From Streptohalobacillus salinus (GTDB lineage Bacteria; Bacillota; Bacilli; Bacillales; Amphibacillaceae), in contig NZ_QJJR01000017.1 in assembly GCF_003201605.1 (NCBI RefSeq), positions 1 through 54,976 of the forward strand: a DNA stretch of 54,976 nt. The letters are read 5' to 3'. The notes under the pieces are model-generated. The model searched no databases and had not been told where the DNA came from. It saw nothing but the letters and a program-made list of their open reading frames with translations. Of this stretch, positions 15,954 to 24,634 are shown one piece after another (position 1 is the stretch's first letter; every line of letters starts with the position of its first letter). Position numbers and translations under genes: made by a program.

Positions 15954-16195
15954 CGGGCTGGAGCGGTATCTTCTCCTAAGCCCAGAGGCGTATTTTTTAT
16001 AGACGCAGTTAAAAACAACAGTGCAACGGAAAAAAAACAAGCCCTAAAGTGTTGCTTTAACAAGTTATTACGCTTTTTGGTCTATGTTTTAATTTGGATA
16101 GGCAACACTAAACTAGACAGGTTCGTTATGTTATAGAAAATGAGCAGGCAAGAATTACATAACCAGTAGATAATGGAATTAATGTTAGAGCGTTT
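15954..16195. other. Intergenic stretch without clear genes
   Basis: No reading frame with a credible RBS was found. It separates the leftward lia promoter from the rightward promoter of the small peptide gene. Confidence 0.5.
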
Positions 16196-16223
16196 TTGAC
16201 AAAGTGGCTAATACACTTATTAT
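16196..16223 (+). promoter_or_regulatory. Promoter of the 34-aa peptide gene
   Basis: TTGACA (16196-16201), a 16-nt spacer and TATTAT (16218-16223) form a near-consensus sigma-A promoter. It is followed by AAAGGAG (16237-16243) and ATG at 16249. Confidence 0.65.
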
Positions 16224-16248
16224 TAATGAAGAAGGCAAAGGAGAACTT

Positions 16249-16353
16249 ATGTTAGAGTTAGATGAAATTTCTAAAGAATCCTTAGCAGAAGATACTATTG
16301 TCGAACCGCATGGTGGTATGTCAACACAAAAAAGTTGTACGGTTTTTTGCTGA
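16249..16353 (+). CDS. 34-aa Cys-containing peptide, lanthipeptide-precursor-like
   Basis: The peptide begins MLELDEISKESLAEDTIVEP and ends HGGMSTQKSCTVFC. The acidic first part recalls class I lanthipeptide leaders (F/L-x-L-D box, then a Pro shortly before the core). The last ten residues contain Ser, Thr and two Cys, as in ring-forming cores. A consensus promoter and a strong RBS (AAAGGAG, 5 nt before ATG) support expression. Against this, no lanB/C/M/T genes are nearby, the core is very short, and the codons for GGMS...FC coincide with an 11-bp hairpin that runs through the stop. It may be an orphan or truncated bacteriocin precursor, or a small leader peptide. Confidence 0.45.
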   Translation: MLELDEISKESLAEDTIVEPHGGMSTQKSCTVFC

Positions 16354-16361
16354 CATACCAC
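16313..16361 (+). terminator. Hairpin over the end of the 34-aa ORF
   Basis: GTGGTATGTCA (16313-16323) pairs perfectly with TGACATACCAC (16351-16361). Inside, AAAAAA and TTTTTT also pair. The structure covers the last 12 codons and the stop. It may terminate or attenuate transcription of the peptide gene, or mark the end of a small mobile element. Confidence 0.5.
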
Positions 16362-16575
16362 GTAAGAGAGGTGACGAGTAGTGGTGCTGAAAATCAGTTA
16401 AGCCATCAGATGCAGACAGAGATCGTAAACGTTGATGCAAGATATCCTAACCGATAGAAAGCAATAGGTTAACCACAACAGCTATCATCAAAGTTATGTT
16501 TGTATCAGGCAATGGTTTGCTGTGGGAACGGTTTTTACAGAAGGTCTTTAAGCATTAAAGTAGCACATAAAAAGG
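16362..16575. other. Non-coding or decayed stretch
   Basis: No convincing gene; all frames are interrupted. It might hold decayed parts of genes once linked to the small peptide, but nothing was recognised. Confidence 0.4.
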
Positions 16576-16610
16576 CCCCAAACAGTTAGTTTTCCGCTAA
16601 CTTTTTGGGG
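16576..16610 (-). terminator. Terminator of the symporter gene
   Basis: CCCCAAAcAGTTAG (16576-16589) pairs with CTAACTtTTTGGGG (16597-16610), and on the minus strand is followed by CCTTTTTAT. It lies about 65 nt beyond the stop of the symporter gene. Confidence 0.8.
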
Positions 16611-16676
16611 TTGGTACCAAGGCTGATTGTTTTTTTGTAATAGTCAGCAAGCTTGTGATGACACAGCTAGTTTAAT

Positions 16677-17852
16677 TTATGTCTTAGCGTTCGGTTTCTT
16701 AGTGACGAATGAATCAACAATTAAGGCAATCGCACCATCACCGGTAATGTTACAAGCTGTACCGAAGCCATCTTGCGCCATATATAAAGCAATCATCAAG
16801 CCAGTCTGAGCCTCAGTAAAGCCGAGAATCGAAGACAGGAGTCCTAACGCAGCCATCACAGCGCCTCCTGGAACACCGGGTGCGGCCACCATGGTAACCG
16901 CTAATAATAGAATAAACGGTAAGAAGTTCAAGAATTGTGGCGTCTGATCACCGATAATCAAGACAGCAACTGAACAGGCAACGAGGGTAATCGTACTTCC
17001 TGCTAAATGAATCGTCGCTGACAGTGGAATAACAAAATCGGCAGTCTCATCACTGACCTGATTACGAAGTGTGCTCCGGTATGTGACAGGAATGGTTGCA
17101 GCACTGCTCATCGTTCCAAGCGCAGTAAAATAAGCAGGAAGCATATTTTTAATCGCTTTTAACGGATGAATGCCGGTACGCAATGCGGCAATACTGTATT
17201 GAATCAAAATGTAACCAACGTGCATGAGTATAATTAAAAGAAAGACTTGACCAAAAACACCTAGAATATGAAATGCTTCACCTGATGCGGCCATATCAGC
17301 AAAGATACCGGCAATATGTATGGGTAACAAAGGAATAATAATTTTTTTGATGGTTAGCACAATCACCTCACGAAATTCATTCATGGCTTGATAAAGCAAA
17401 GTATAAGACTTTTCGTGGCGAATATGATTGATTCCAAGCCCGAAAATAAACGCTGTTATCAATGCGGTCATTACACCCATAATCGCTGGAATCTCTAGTT
17501 CAATGACTGGACTCAAACCTGAAGCCGCAGCATTGACAATCGAGCCGTCGGTGATGATTTTCGGAATAATAAAAATAGAAATAAAGAATGCGATAATCCC
17601 GGCGGTGACGGTCGATAGGTAAGCGAGACCGGCTGTACCAGCTAGTAAGCGACCTGCTTTTTTACCAAGGTCTGCGATCCCTGGTACAATAAAGGATATG
17701 ATAATCAGTGGAACAATATATCCGAGAAATTCTCCGAAGATATGGGTGAACGTGTAGAGAACATTTCCCATCCACTCAGGGAATTGAAACCCAATCAACA
17801 TCCCGCCTAAAATTCCTAAAATAAGACGCGGAAGTAAACCTATTTTTTTCAT
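16677..17852 (-). CDS. Dicarboxylate/amino acid:cation symporter (DAACS)
   Basis: The 391-aa protein has about eight membrane helices and two hairpins of the DctA/GltT/SstT family: serine-rich MSSAATIPVTYRST (HP1), PLSATIHLAGSTIT, APGVPGGAVMAALGLL (HP2) and QDGFGTACNITGDGAIALIV with the substrate-binding TGDG. It imports a dicarboxylate or acidic amino acid with Na+ or H+. The ATG at 17852 is chosen for GAGGAG 9 nt upstream; codons before it lack an RBS. The fumarate-reductase-type gene and DcuSR-like regulator to its right suggest C4-dicarboxylates as substrate, but glutamate or serine cannot be excluded. Confidence 0.88.
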   Translation of the reverse strand: MKKIGLLPRLILGILGGMLIGFQFPEWMGNVLYTFTHIFGEFLGYIVPLIIISFIVPGIADLGKKAGRLLAGTAGLAYLSTVTAGIIAFFISIFIIPKIITDGSIVNAAASGLSPVIELEIPAIMGVMTALITAFIFGLGINHIRHEKSYTLLYQAMNEFREVIVLTIKKIIIPLLPIHIAGIFADMAASGEAFHILGVFGQVFLLIILMHVGYILIQYSIAALRTGIHPLKAIKNMLPAYFTALGTMSSAATIPVTYRSTLRNQVSDETADFVIPLSATIHLAGSTITLVACSVAVLIIGDQTPQFLNFLPFILLLAVTMVAAPGVPGGAVMAALGLLSSILGFTEAQTGLMIALYMAQDGFGTACNITGDGAIALIVDSFVTKKPNAKT

Positions 17853-18125
17853 AATAACTCTCCTCATTCATTTGATTGTCTAGGCACAGAAGCAAATTTC
17901 ATCTTATCACAGATTATTCACACTCGAAAGAATTTTTTAGGATTTACCAAGTATCGTCGGTCGTTAAAACTAACTACCCTTTATTTCCATCTTTCTTAAT
18001 CACATTCTTGTATTTTTATGCTAAGCTATAATTAACAGTTAAGGTGGAAATTTTTAACTTTAGATAAAAGGATAGCTTAAGTTTTTTTGGAACCTGATCT
18101 ATTTTAACTTTGTATACTTTTTGAC
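17853..18125. other. Intergenic region upstream of the symporter
   Basis: Contains the 5' region of the symporter gene, with a TGTGATAAGAT -10-like stretch on the minus strand. No gene or clear operator was recognised. Confidence 0.35.
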
Positions 18126-18145
18126 AAATGCCTTCGGCATTTTTT
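18126..18145 (+). terminator. Short terminator-like hairpin
   Basis: AAATGCC-TTC-GGCATTT followed by TTT. It sits next to the IS1182 remnant and has no obvious upstream plus-strand gene. Confidence 0.4.
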
Positions 18146-18156
18146 GGACAGTCACT

Positions 18157-18590
18157 TTATTCTTTAGGGCGTGTGTGCTTTAATGTTTCATACTTTGGAT
18201 CGTAGCTGTCGTAGCGATATGAATGTTCACGGAAACATGTTGGAACAAAGTGTTCATCTTACCCTACCAACGCTCGTTCATTCTTCTTGTTGTAGGCAAT
18301 GCTTGCGTGTTGACCCATTCGATATATGTGTTCATAAATTGATACATAACCATAGCCCGTGTCCAGCGTTTGCTGTCTAGATGAAGAAAGAAACAGTTGA
18401 TTGTGAATACCTTTTAATAGCGGAATAGCTGGTTTTCGATCATCTAAGCTTCCAAATGAAAAGAGTGATTGGGTGAGCAATGCTGACTCTAGGACCCAAC
18501 AGCTAAGAGACCTTTAAAACTGAACCTGAAGACATTCTTACTTTGACGGTTCTTTTTCATGTTCCATTTGGCTTTTTCAGAGTTTGGGAC
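18157..18590 (-). pseudogene. IS1182-type transposase C-terminal remnant
   Basis: Minus-strand pieces read KWNMKKNRQSKNVFRFSFKG, then in another frame LLTQSLFSFGSLDDRKPAIP, LLKGIHNQLFLSSSRQQTLD, YEHIYRMGQ, an in-frame TAA at 18259-18261, and DEHFVPTCFREHSYRYDSYD ending PKYETLKHTRPKE. The end is typical of IS1182/IS4-type transposases of Firmicutes (AYNKKNE...CFREHSYRYDSYD). There is at least one frameshift and one nonsense codon, and no N-terminal half. Confidence 0.65.
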
Positions 18591-18610
18591 AACGCTCTAA
18601 ATAACTAGAT

Positions 18611-18654
18611 AAAAGCGATATTTCATACAAGAATATGAAATGTCGCTTTTTTTT
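18611..18654 (+). terminator. Strong rho-independent terminator
   Basis: AAAAGCGAtATTTCATA pairs with TATGAAATgTCGCTTTT, followed by TTTT. The coding source on the left is not clear; it insulates the downstream reductase gene. Confidence 0.75.
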
Positions 18655-18884
18655 ACTTCGTTTAATTTATTTAATTACAAAAGCTTTTGTGAAAGACTGC
18701 CGCCAATTATAATTGGGCTATCAATAACTCGAAAGAGCTATCGTGGTATATTTTTATGTGAAATAATGAACTTTAAAGATAAGAAGATAATTCTAATTTA
18801 CCAATGTTCATGTATATTATATCAAAAATAAGAGCTTTGTTATACGAATTATTGTTCAAATAATCACAAAAGAGGAGAATGAAC

Positions 18885-20639
18885 ATGATGAAAAAAGGAG
18901 TACTCTCAATAATGGTAATCTTGGGGCTAAGCATGCTTTTGGTTGCTTGTTCACAAAGTGCGAGTGGAGAAGAAAAATTTAATGCAGGAACATACGAAGG
19001 GGTTTCTACTGGGCATGGTGGAGAAGTGATTGCGACAGTTACTTTGACGAAGGATGAGATTGCGTCGATTGACATAGCGGCAGAAGGTGAAACAGAAAGC
19101 ATTGGAGAAGGAGCCTCTGCACAGGTAATTGCGTCGATTATTAATTCGCAGAGCCTAGCAGTGGATGCTGTATCAGGTGCAACGACATCGAGTGAAGCAA
19201 TTATTGAAGCGGTAACGCTAGCGTTAGAAGAAGCAGGTGCTGATATTGATGCGTTAAAAGATCCAGCGAATAAAATTGAGGTAGCAACAGAGCAACAAGA
19301 AGATCTTGATGTTGATGTCGTTGTGATTGGTTCTGGGGGAGCGGGAATGGCAGCAGCTGTTGAGGCAAAGGCTGCGGGTAAATCAGTCGTCATCCTCGAG
19401 AAAATGCCGATTCTTGGTGGTAATACTAACCGCGCAACAGGAGGAATGAACGCAGCAGAAACAAGTGTACAAGCTGACCTTGGCATTGAAGATAGTAAAA
19501 CTATTTTTTATGAAGACACCATGTCTGGAGGAAAAGAGATTAATAACCCAGACTTAGTACAAACCTTAGTTGATCATGCATCAGAGTCTGTTGATTGGAT
19601 TAATGGTTTAGGTGCGGATTTATCAGATGTGGTCATATTCGGCGGACAAAGCGTACCGAGAACACACCGCCCAGCAGACGGTTCACCCGTCGGTCCTGTG
19701 GTTGTTGAAGTTTTATCAAACAAGTTGAAAAAGGAAGAAGTCCAGATATTACTTGAAACAACAGCAGTAAAATTGTTAGAAGAAGATGGTGAGATTAAAG
19801 GTGTAGAAGCAACCGACAAACAGAATCATAGCTTTACTGTGCTAGCGAAATCAGTTGTGTTAGCAACGGGTGGTTTTGGTGCAAACAGTGAGATGGTTGT
19901 TGAATACAATGAGAATTTCGAGGGCTTTTCTACGACGAATCATAAAGGTGCCCTAGGTTCAGGTATTAAGATGGCTGAAGCGGTTGGTGCTGATTTAACA
20001 GACATTGCTGAAATTCAAGCACATCCAACGACTGATCCAGAAACAGGTTATATGTTTACTGAAGCAGTTCGTGGTGATGGCGGTATATTAATCAATCAAG
20101 AAGGTCAGCGATTTATCGATGAATTAGAAACAAGAGATGTGGTTTCTAAAGCAATTCTTGAAAAGAGTGGCAGTGTTGCGTTTCTGGTCGCAAATGATGC
20201 AATGCGAGAGAAAAATGCATCGCTTGCTAAGTATATCGAACATGGTTATGGGGTCGAAGGTGATACGTTCGAAGATCTAGCTAAAGCCATGCATGTAGAT
20301 GCTAAAACACTAACACAAACGATGAAACAGTATGCCTCTTATGTAGCAAATGGGTCAGATGAAGCTTATGGTCGAGATAATTTGGCGGAAGCATTTGAAG
20401 AGGGTAAGTACTATGCAATACCGGTTACACCATCTGTGCACCACACGATGGGTGGTTTGCGGATCGATACAAAAGCCCGTGTCTTAAACAAAGACGGCGC
20501 CCCTATTAAAGGGTTATATGCGGCAGGAGAAGTAACGGGAGGTATTCATGGTGCAAACCGCTTAGGTGGAAATGCGATTGCGGATATTTTAACTTTTGGT
20601 CGTATTGCAGGTATGACAGCAGCAAGTGAAATAGAGTAA
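18885..20639 (+). CDS. Extracellular FMN/FAD fumarate-reductase-type lipoprotein
   Basis: The 584-aa lipoprotein has signal peptide and lipobox LLVAC (Cys22), an FMN-binding domain (about 35-120) with DAVSGATTSSEA, where the second Thr is the usual site of covalent FMN attachment, and a FAD-dependent reductase domain. The latter shows VVVIGSGGAGMAAAVEA, EKMPILGGNTNRATGGMNAA, HHTMGGLRID and GLYAAGEVTGGIHGANRLGG. It should work at the outer membrane face, reducing fumarate or a similar enoate (urocanate, cinnamate-type). FMN attachment needs an ApbE/FmnB transferase, not in this window. ATG 18885 is preferred, 7 nt after GGAG. Regulators follow directly. Confidence 0.9.
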   Translation: MMKKGVLSIMVILGLSMLLVACSQSASGEEKFNAGTYEGVSTGHGGEVIATVTLTKDEIASIDIAAEGETESIGEGASAQVIASIINSQSLAVDAVSGATTSSEAIIEAVTLALEEAGADIDALKDPANKIEVATEQQEDLDVDVVVIGSGGAGMAAAVEAKAAGKSVVILEKMPILGGNTNRATGGMNAAETSVQADLGIEDSKTIFYEDTMSGGKEINNPDLVQTLVDHASESVDWINGLGADLSDVVIFGGQSVPRTHRPADGSPVGPVVVEVLSNKLKKEEVQILLETTAVKLLEEDGEIKGVEATDKQNHSFTVLAKSVVLATGGFGANSEMVVEYNENFEGFSTTNHKGALGSGIKMAEAVGADLTDIAEIQAHPTTDPETGYMFTEAVRGDGGILINQEGQRFIDELETRDVVSKAILEKSGSVAFLVANDAMREKNASLAKYIEHGYGVEGDTFEDLAKAMHVDAKTLTQTMKQYASYVANGSDEAYGRDNLAEAFEEGKYYAIPVTPSVHHTMGGLRIDTKARVLNKDGAPIKGLYAAGEVTGGIHGANRLGGNAIADILTFGRIAGMTAASEIE

Positions 20640-20660
20640 TAAATAAGAATAGTCATTGTT

Positions 20661-20700
20661 AGAGAGATTAAAAAGCCTAGCTTTTTAATCTCTCTTTTAA
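20661..20700 (+). terminator. Terminator of the reductase gene
   Basis: AGAGAGATTAAAAAGC (20661-20676) pairs perfectly with GCTTTTTAATCTCTCT (20680-20695), followed by TTTAATTTTTT. Confidence 0.92.
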
Positions 20701-20802
20701 TTTTTTCACATAAATTATGACCATGTTTAGCAGAAAAAACGATTGTAGAAGCATTGATGCTAGTTACAAGAAACTATCTGTTTGTTAGGGAGAAATGCCT
20801 TA

Positions 20803-20829
20803 TTGATATGCTTTCGTCAAGCATATCAA
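20803..20829 (+). promoter_or_regulatory. Perfect hairpin before the sensor kinase gene
   Basis: TTGATATGCTT-tcgtc-AAGCATATCAA, an 11-bp stem without a T tract, lies about 60 nt upstream of the kinase start. It may be a regulator site or leader structure. Confidence 0.4.
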
Positions 20830-20891
20830 GGGGCAGCACACAGCAATAGATTTTTTTGCTATAATTCTTTTATAGAAGAAGAGGTGAGGAT

Positions 20892-22493
20892 TTGAATCGA
20901 CCATTTAAATTGAGCACAATCATTACTGTATTTGCTTGTGTGGTTGTCCTCGTTGCGCTACTGGTGACAGACATTTTGATTACAACGTCAACCAATGAGC
21001 GAATCAGAGCACATGAAGAAGAAAAGGCACGTATTGTTTCAAAAACAGTTGCTAAATCTTCAATCGTGATAGAAAGTTTGTTAGCTGAAGAGCAGGCAGA
21101 AGCACTACAAGTTTACACGAGTGACGTTCAAGCGATAACAGAAATGTTATTTGTAGTTGTCATGGATATTGAAGGCATTCGTTATACGCATCCTGATCCA
21201 ACTAAGATTGGCCAGTTTTTCGCAGGAGGTGACGAGCAAGCGGTCTTTCAGGGGAAAGCGTACGTATCGATATCTGAAGGTACACTTGGTGAGTCTCTAA
21301 GAGCATTTACTCCCGTGTATGACGATAATGATAACCAAATTGGCGCTGTTGCCGTCGGTGTATCACTAGAAAGTGTTACGCTTGCTTTAGCGCAGAATCA
21401 CCGCAGTATTATTGGTGGAACCTTACTAGGATTACTTGTTGGCTTGATTGGAGCGGTCCTGCTTGCTAAATATATCAAACATACCTTGTTTAACTTAGAA
21501 CCTTATGAAATCTCTAAATTATTAGAGGAACGAAATGCCATGCTGAATTCGGTTCATGAAGGCATTATAGCAGTTGATCAGCATCAAAAAATCACCCTCG
21601 TAAACGAAGCGGCAATCCGAATATTTAAAAAAGCAGGGATATCTGGCCACCCAACAGGCATGAGAATAACGGATTATATTCCTGGGACAACACTTGAACG
21701 GGTCATGAAAACGAAAGAAGCGGTGCATAATGATGAGCAGAGCTTAAATGGGGTTGCTATCGTGACGAATAGCGAACCATTAGTGGTAGACAATCAGGTG
21801 ATTGGTTCAATAGCGACATTTAGAGACAAGACGGAAGTAAATGAGTTAGCCAAGCAGTTAACGGGTGTTAAAACATATGTAGAGGCACTCCGTTCACAAT
21901 CACATGAATTTAAAAATCGTCTTCATGTTATTTTTGGTATGGTTCAAATAGAAGCTTATGATGAATTAGCTGTATTTATTCGGAAAATAGTTGAGTTGAC
22001 TAGCGAAGAGGAACTCTCGATTTCCAAAAGCATTAAAGATCCAGTTTTGGCTGGCTTCCTAATGGGGAAAATGAGTTATGCGAGAGAAAAAAATGTACGT
22101 TTTAAAATCGCAAAAGATACCACCATCACTGAAGAAATTCATATTGAAGTTGTAAAAGCACTGATCACGATTATTGGTAATTTAGTTGATAATGCCATTG
22201 AAGCACTAGCCTATAGCAATGAAAAGGAAATTGAATTGCGAATAAAAACGATAAACGAAAGCTTACAAATAATTGTAGCTGATTCAGGTCCAGGTATAGC
22301 TTGTACAAACTTGGAACAGATTTTTGATAAAGGCTATTCTACGAAAGGACCCAATCGAGGATTTGGATTGTATTTAATCAAACAAAACATTGAGAAATTA
22401 AAGGGTGATTTTTCTATTGAAACGAATGAAAATGGCACAGTATTTGAAGTTATACTACCTTATGAGACAACGACAGAAAGAGGTTCGATATGA
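20892..22493 (+). CDS. DcuS/CitA-type sensor histidine kinase
   Basis: The 533-aa kinase has TM1 (about 10-32), an extracellular PDC/Cache-type sensor domain (about 33-175) with GIRYTHPDPTKIGQFFAGGD and ending GAVAVGVSL, TM2 (about 178-200), a PAS domain (about 220-310) and a kinase core with SHEFKNRLHVIFGM (H-box), NLVDNAIEAL (N-box), ADSGPGI and GFGLYLIKQNIE. This is the CitA/DcuS/MalK family sensing external di- or tricarboxylates. It starts with TTG after GAGGTGAGGA, and its stop overlaps the response regulator's ATG. The upstream reductase and symporter are its likely targets. Confidence 0.9.
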   Translation: MNRPFKLSTIITVFACVVVLVALLVTDILITTSTNERIRAHEEEKARIVSKTVAKSSIVIESLLAEEQAEALQVYTSDVQAITEMLFVVVMDIEGIRYTHPDPTKIGQFFAGGDEQAVFQGKAYVSISEGTLGESLRAFTPVYDDNDNQIGAVAVGVSLESVTLALAQNHRSIIGGTLLGLLVGLIGAVLLAKYIKHTLFNLEPYEISKLLEERNAMLNSVHEGIIAVDQHQKITLVNEAAIRIFKKAGISGHPTGMRITDYIPGTTLERVMKTKEAVHNDEQSLNGVAIVTNSEPLVVDNQVIGSIATFRDKTEVNELAKQLTGVKTYVEALRSQSHEFKNRLHVIFGMVQIEAYDELAVFIRKIVELTSEEELSISKSIKDPVLAGFLMGKMSYAREKNVRFKIAKDTTITEEIHIEVVKALITIIGNLVDNAIEALAYSNEKEIELRIKTINESLQIIVADSGPGIACTNLEQIFDKGYSTKGPNRGFGLYLIKQNIEKLKGDFSIETNENGTVFEVILPYETTTERGSI

Positions 22494-23203
22494 TTATTAA
22501 CGTACTGATTGTAGAAGATGATCCAATGGTCGCCGAGATTAATAAACGGTTTATGAATAAAGTGGAGGGCTATCAGTTAGTAGGAACTGCCAGTACAGGT
22601 GAAGAAGCTATGCAATTAATTGAAGAAAGAGCAGGGGGCATAGATTTAATTTTACTTGATGTTTATATGTCGGGACAAAGTGGACTTGAGTTACTCTCTG
22701 AAATACGGAGAAAAGGCTATTCCATTGATGTTATTTTGATTACTGCAGCTTCAGATACTGAAAAAATAAACACAGCGCTTCAATACGGTGCGATTGATTA
22801 TTTGATTAAGCCTTTTGAATTTGATCGTTTTAAGCAAGCGCTATTACGGTATCAACGGAACGTAGAACTGGTAAAGGGACATAATTGTTTAAGTCAAGTT
22901 GAATTGGATCAGCGCCTCTTTGCTTCAAGCAAAGAACAGACGTATAATCAAAAATTATTACCTAAAGGCCTTACTAAAACAACTTTAGTTGTTGTGATTA
23001 ACAGCATTAAGCAATTAAAGTCGTTTACAACTGACGATGTTTCAGCAATCACGGGAATATCTAGAGTATCCATTCGTAAATACCTTATCTTTTTAGTTGA
23101 GTTAGGGGTGCTTGAAGAAGCATTAACATATGGCATTGGTAGACCAGGTTATCGTTATACCTATATAGATAACAGTGAAAAAGTGGAAGCGTATTTAGAT
23201 TGA
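22490..23203 (+). CDS. DcuR/CitB-type response regulator
   Basis: The 237-aa regulator has a receiver domain with acidic pair E9/D10-D11, phospho-acceptor D57 in LILLDVYMSGQSGLE, Thr in LITAASDTEK and Lys in DYLIKPFEFDRF. Its C-terminal HTH (KSFTTDDVSAITGISRVSIR, KYLIFLVELGVLEE) is of the CitB/DcuR/MalR class. It overlaps the kinase gene by 4 nt (ATGA). It should activate C4-dicarboxylate uptake or respiration genes when phosphorylated; targets here are inferred from location. Confidence 0.9.
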   Translation: MIINVLIVEDDPMVAEINKRFMNKVEGYQLVGTASTGEEAMQLIEERAGGIDLILLDVYMSGQSGLELLSEIRRKGYSIDVILITAASDTEKINTALQYGAIDYLIKPFEFDRFKQALLRYQRNVELVKGHNCLSQVELDQRLFASSKEQTYNQKLLPKGLTKTTLVVVINSIKQLKSFTTDDVSAITGISRVSIRKYLIFLVELGVLEEALTYGIGRPGYRYTYIDNSEKVEAYLD

Positions 23204-23394
23204 GGTATGCTTTAATATATTAAGGAAGGGATAAGTTTGCAAGGTGCCTCCTAAGATTTTTAGAGGTTGAGAAAGTTTAAGTCTTACGCTGGTGAATTAG
23301 AGGGTAGAAGTTTAACTAATAGGTGCATGATTAAAATAATTCAGAACAGCCACTACGTAGTAACAGTTAATCGAAATAACGTAGGGTTGTGTCA
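23204..23394. other. Intergenic region with a weak hairpin
   Basis: CCTCcTAA-gattt-TTAgAGG near 23246-23266 lies just after the response regulator and may serve as a poor terminator. Nothing else was recognised. Confidence 0.35.
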
Positions 23395-23529
23395 ATGTTT
23401 GATGTAATCATAGAGGACAAACCGTTATGTTGAAAATGTGGGTTTCGACTGGGGGCCATTGAAAGGATTCAAGTTTTTGATTATCATGGCTACTCAAGAC
23501 TAATTAAAAAGTCACCGGTTAAAAAATGA
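23395..23529 (+). pseudogene. Short ORF with in-frame TGA, ComFC-like fragment
   Basis: The frame reads MFDVIIEDKPLC, TGA (23431-23433), then KCGFRLGAIERIQVFDYHGY and SRLIKKSPVKK. Cys-x-x-Cys around the TGA, followed by V.DYHG.SRLIK, recalls the zinc-finger and following segment of ComFC-type phosphoribosyltransferase-like proteins. The TGA may be a simple nonsense mutation (TGG to TGA). No SECIS-like hairpin was recognised. The RBS is weak. Confidence 0.3.
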
Positions 23530-23681
23530 AAACCAGAGTTAGCTTTTCATGTGTTTATGCACAGACGCTCGATAAGTAAATCTAAGAGAAGCAGCAGGCA
23601 TTTGTCGCTCAATAACCTTGTTACCCCAGCGGCATGCTATCGCATACAGGAGGGGTTTATTTTTTAGGAGGTGAGAAGTCA

Positions 23682-24539
23682 ATGCGTATCGGTGGATACG
23701 GATTAGTGATTGTTTCAACTATTCTTTGGGGCATTGCAGGAGGACTTGGTGGTTTTCTGATTAATAAGGGTTGGGACCCGTTAGTGATCGCCTTTTATCG
23801 CGGATTGGTGGGCTTAATCTTTATGGTCATCTGGCTCATCATTCGACCAGCACGTGGGAATAAAAAAACAATTTTTTGGTCGATTTTAGCGGGGATTGGT
23901 GTGACGGGTAACTTTGCCTTCTACTTCTTTAGCATGTCAGAATCCAGCATTGCTGTAGCGGCAACATTGATGTATACGGCGCCTATTTTTGTTTTTCTAC
24001 TCGCATTTATCTTAGGCATTGAGCGAGCATCCTTATTTAAATGGCTGGCGATTGGCTTCGTGATGATTGGAGTTGTCTTCTTAACAGAAGTGTACCGGGT
24101 GGATGCGGGTGTTGTCACAACGGTTGGCTTAATTACCGGTTTAAGCGCAGGCGTGTCCTACGCACTCTTTATCTTTAGCTTTAAATATGCAACAAAGTAT
24201 GGGCAGCCACCATTGATTTTGACCCTAACCTTTACCACGTTTATCGGCTTGATGATGCTAGTTATTAATCAAGGTGAGGCGATTGCCTTGATAATGTCTG
24301 AGGATGTTCTCTGGGTGCTTCTTTTAGGGATAATCGGTGCTGGCTTGTCCTTTTTCTTATATGTACGCGGCTTAAGACGCACCTCACCAACAGTCGCGTC
24401 CGTGATTGCGATGGTTGAACCAGTAACGGCGACCTTGTTTGGTTTGTTCGTCATGAATGAAGTGCTGAGTTGGTCACAGGTTGTCGGCATGAGCCTGATC
24501 TTAGTGACGGTTACGGTTTTAAGTGTAAAGGAACGCTGA
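23682..24539 (+). CDS. EamA/DMT-family transporter
   Basis: The 285-aa protein has ten predicted membrane helices in two EamA repeats (about 5-135 and 150-283). It shows typical starts such as GLVIVSTILWGIAGGLGGFL and the repeat end SVIAMVEPVTATLFGLFVMN plus EVLSWSQVVGMSLILVTV. DMT proteins usually export metabolites or amino acids; the substrate is unknown. The ATG at 23682 follows TAGGAGGTGAGAAG, much better than the start 16 codons upstream. It stands alone, with no operon partner. Confidence 0.88.
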   Translation: MRIGGYGLVIVSTILWGIAGGLGGFLINKGWDPLVIAFYRGLVGLIFMVIWLIIRPARGNKKTIFWSILAGIGVTGNFAFYFFSMSESSIAVAATLMYTAPIFVFLLAFILGIERASLFKWLAIGFVMIGVVFLTEVYRVDAGVVTTVGLITGLSAGVSYALFIFSFKYATKYGQPPLILTLTFTTFIGLMMLVINQGEAIALIMSEDVLWVLLLGIIGAGLSFFLYVRGLRRTSPTVASVIAMVEPVTATLFGLFVMNEVLSWSQVVGMSLILVTVTVLSVKER

Positions 24540-24634
24540 CAAAAGTGGACGACGTAAATGTTTTCTAATTAAATTGTAGTTCGTGCAGTGTTTACAGATG
24601 GAATTTATTGAAAAAATGAAAAGGACGTGTATGC

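Noticed and set aside
18773-19486. Long 237-aa minus-strand frame opposite the fumarate-reductase-type gene
   Set aside because: Ala/Ser/Thr-rich composition is the antisense shadow of the coding strand; no RBS and no domain.
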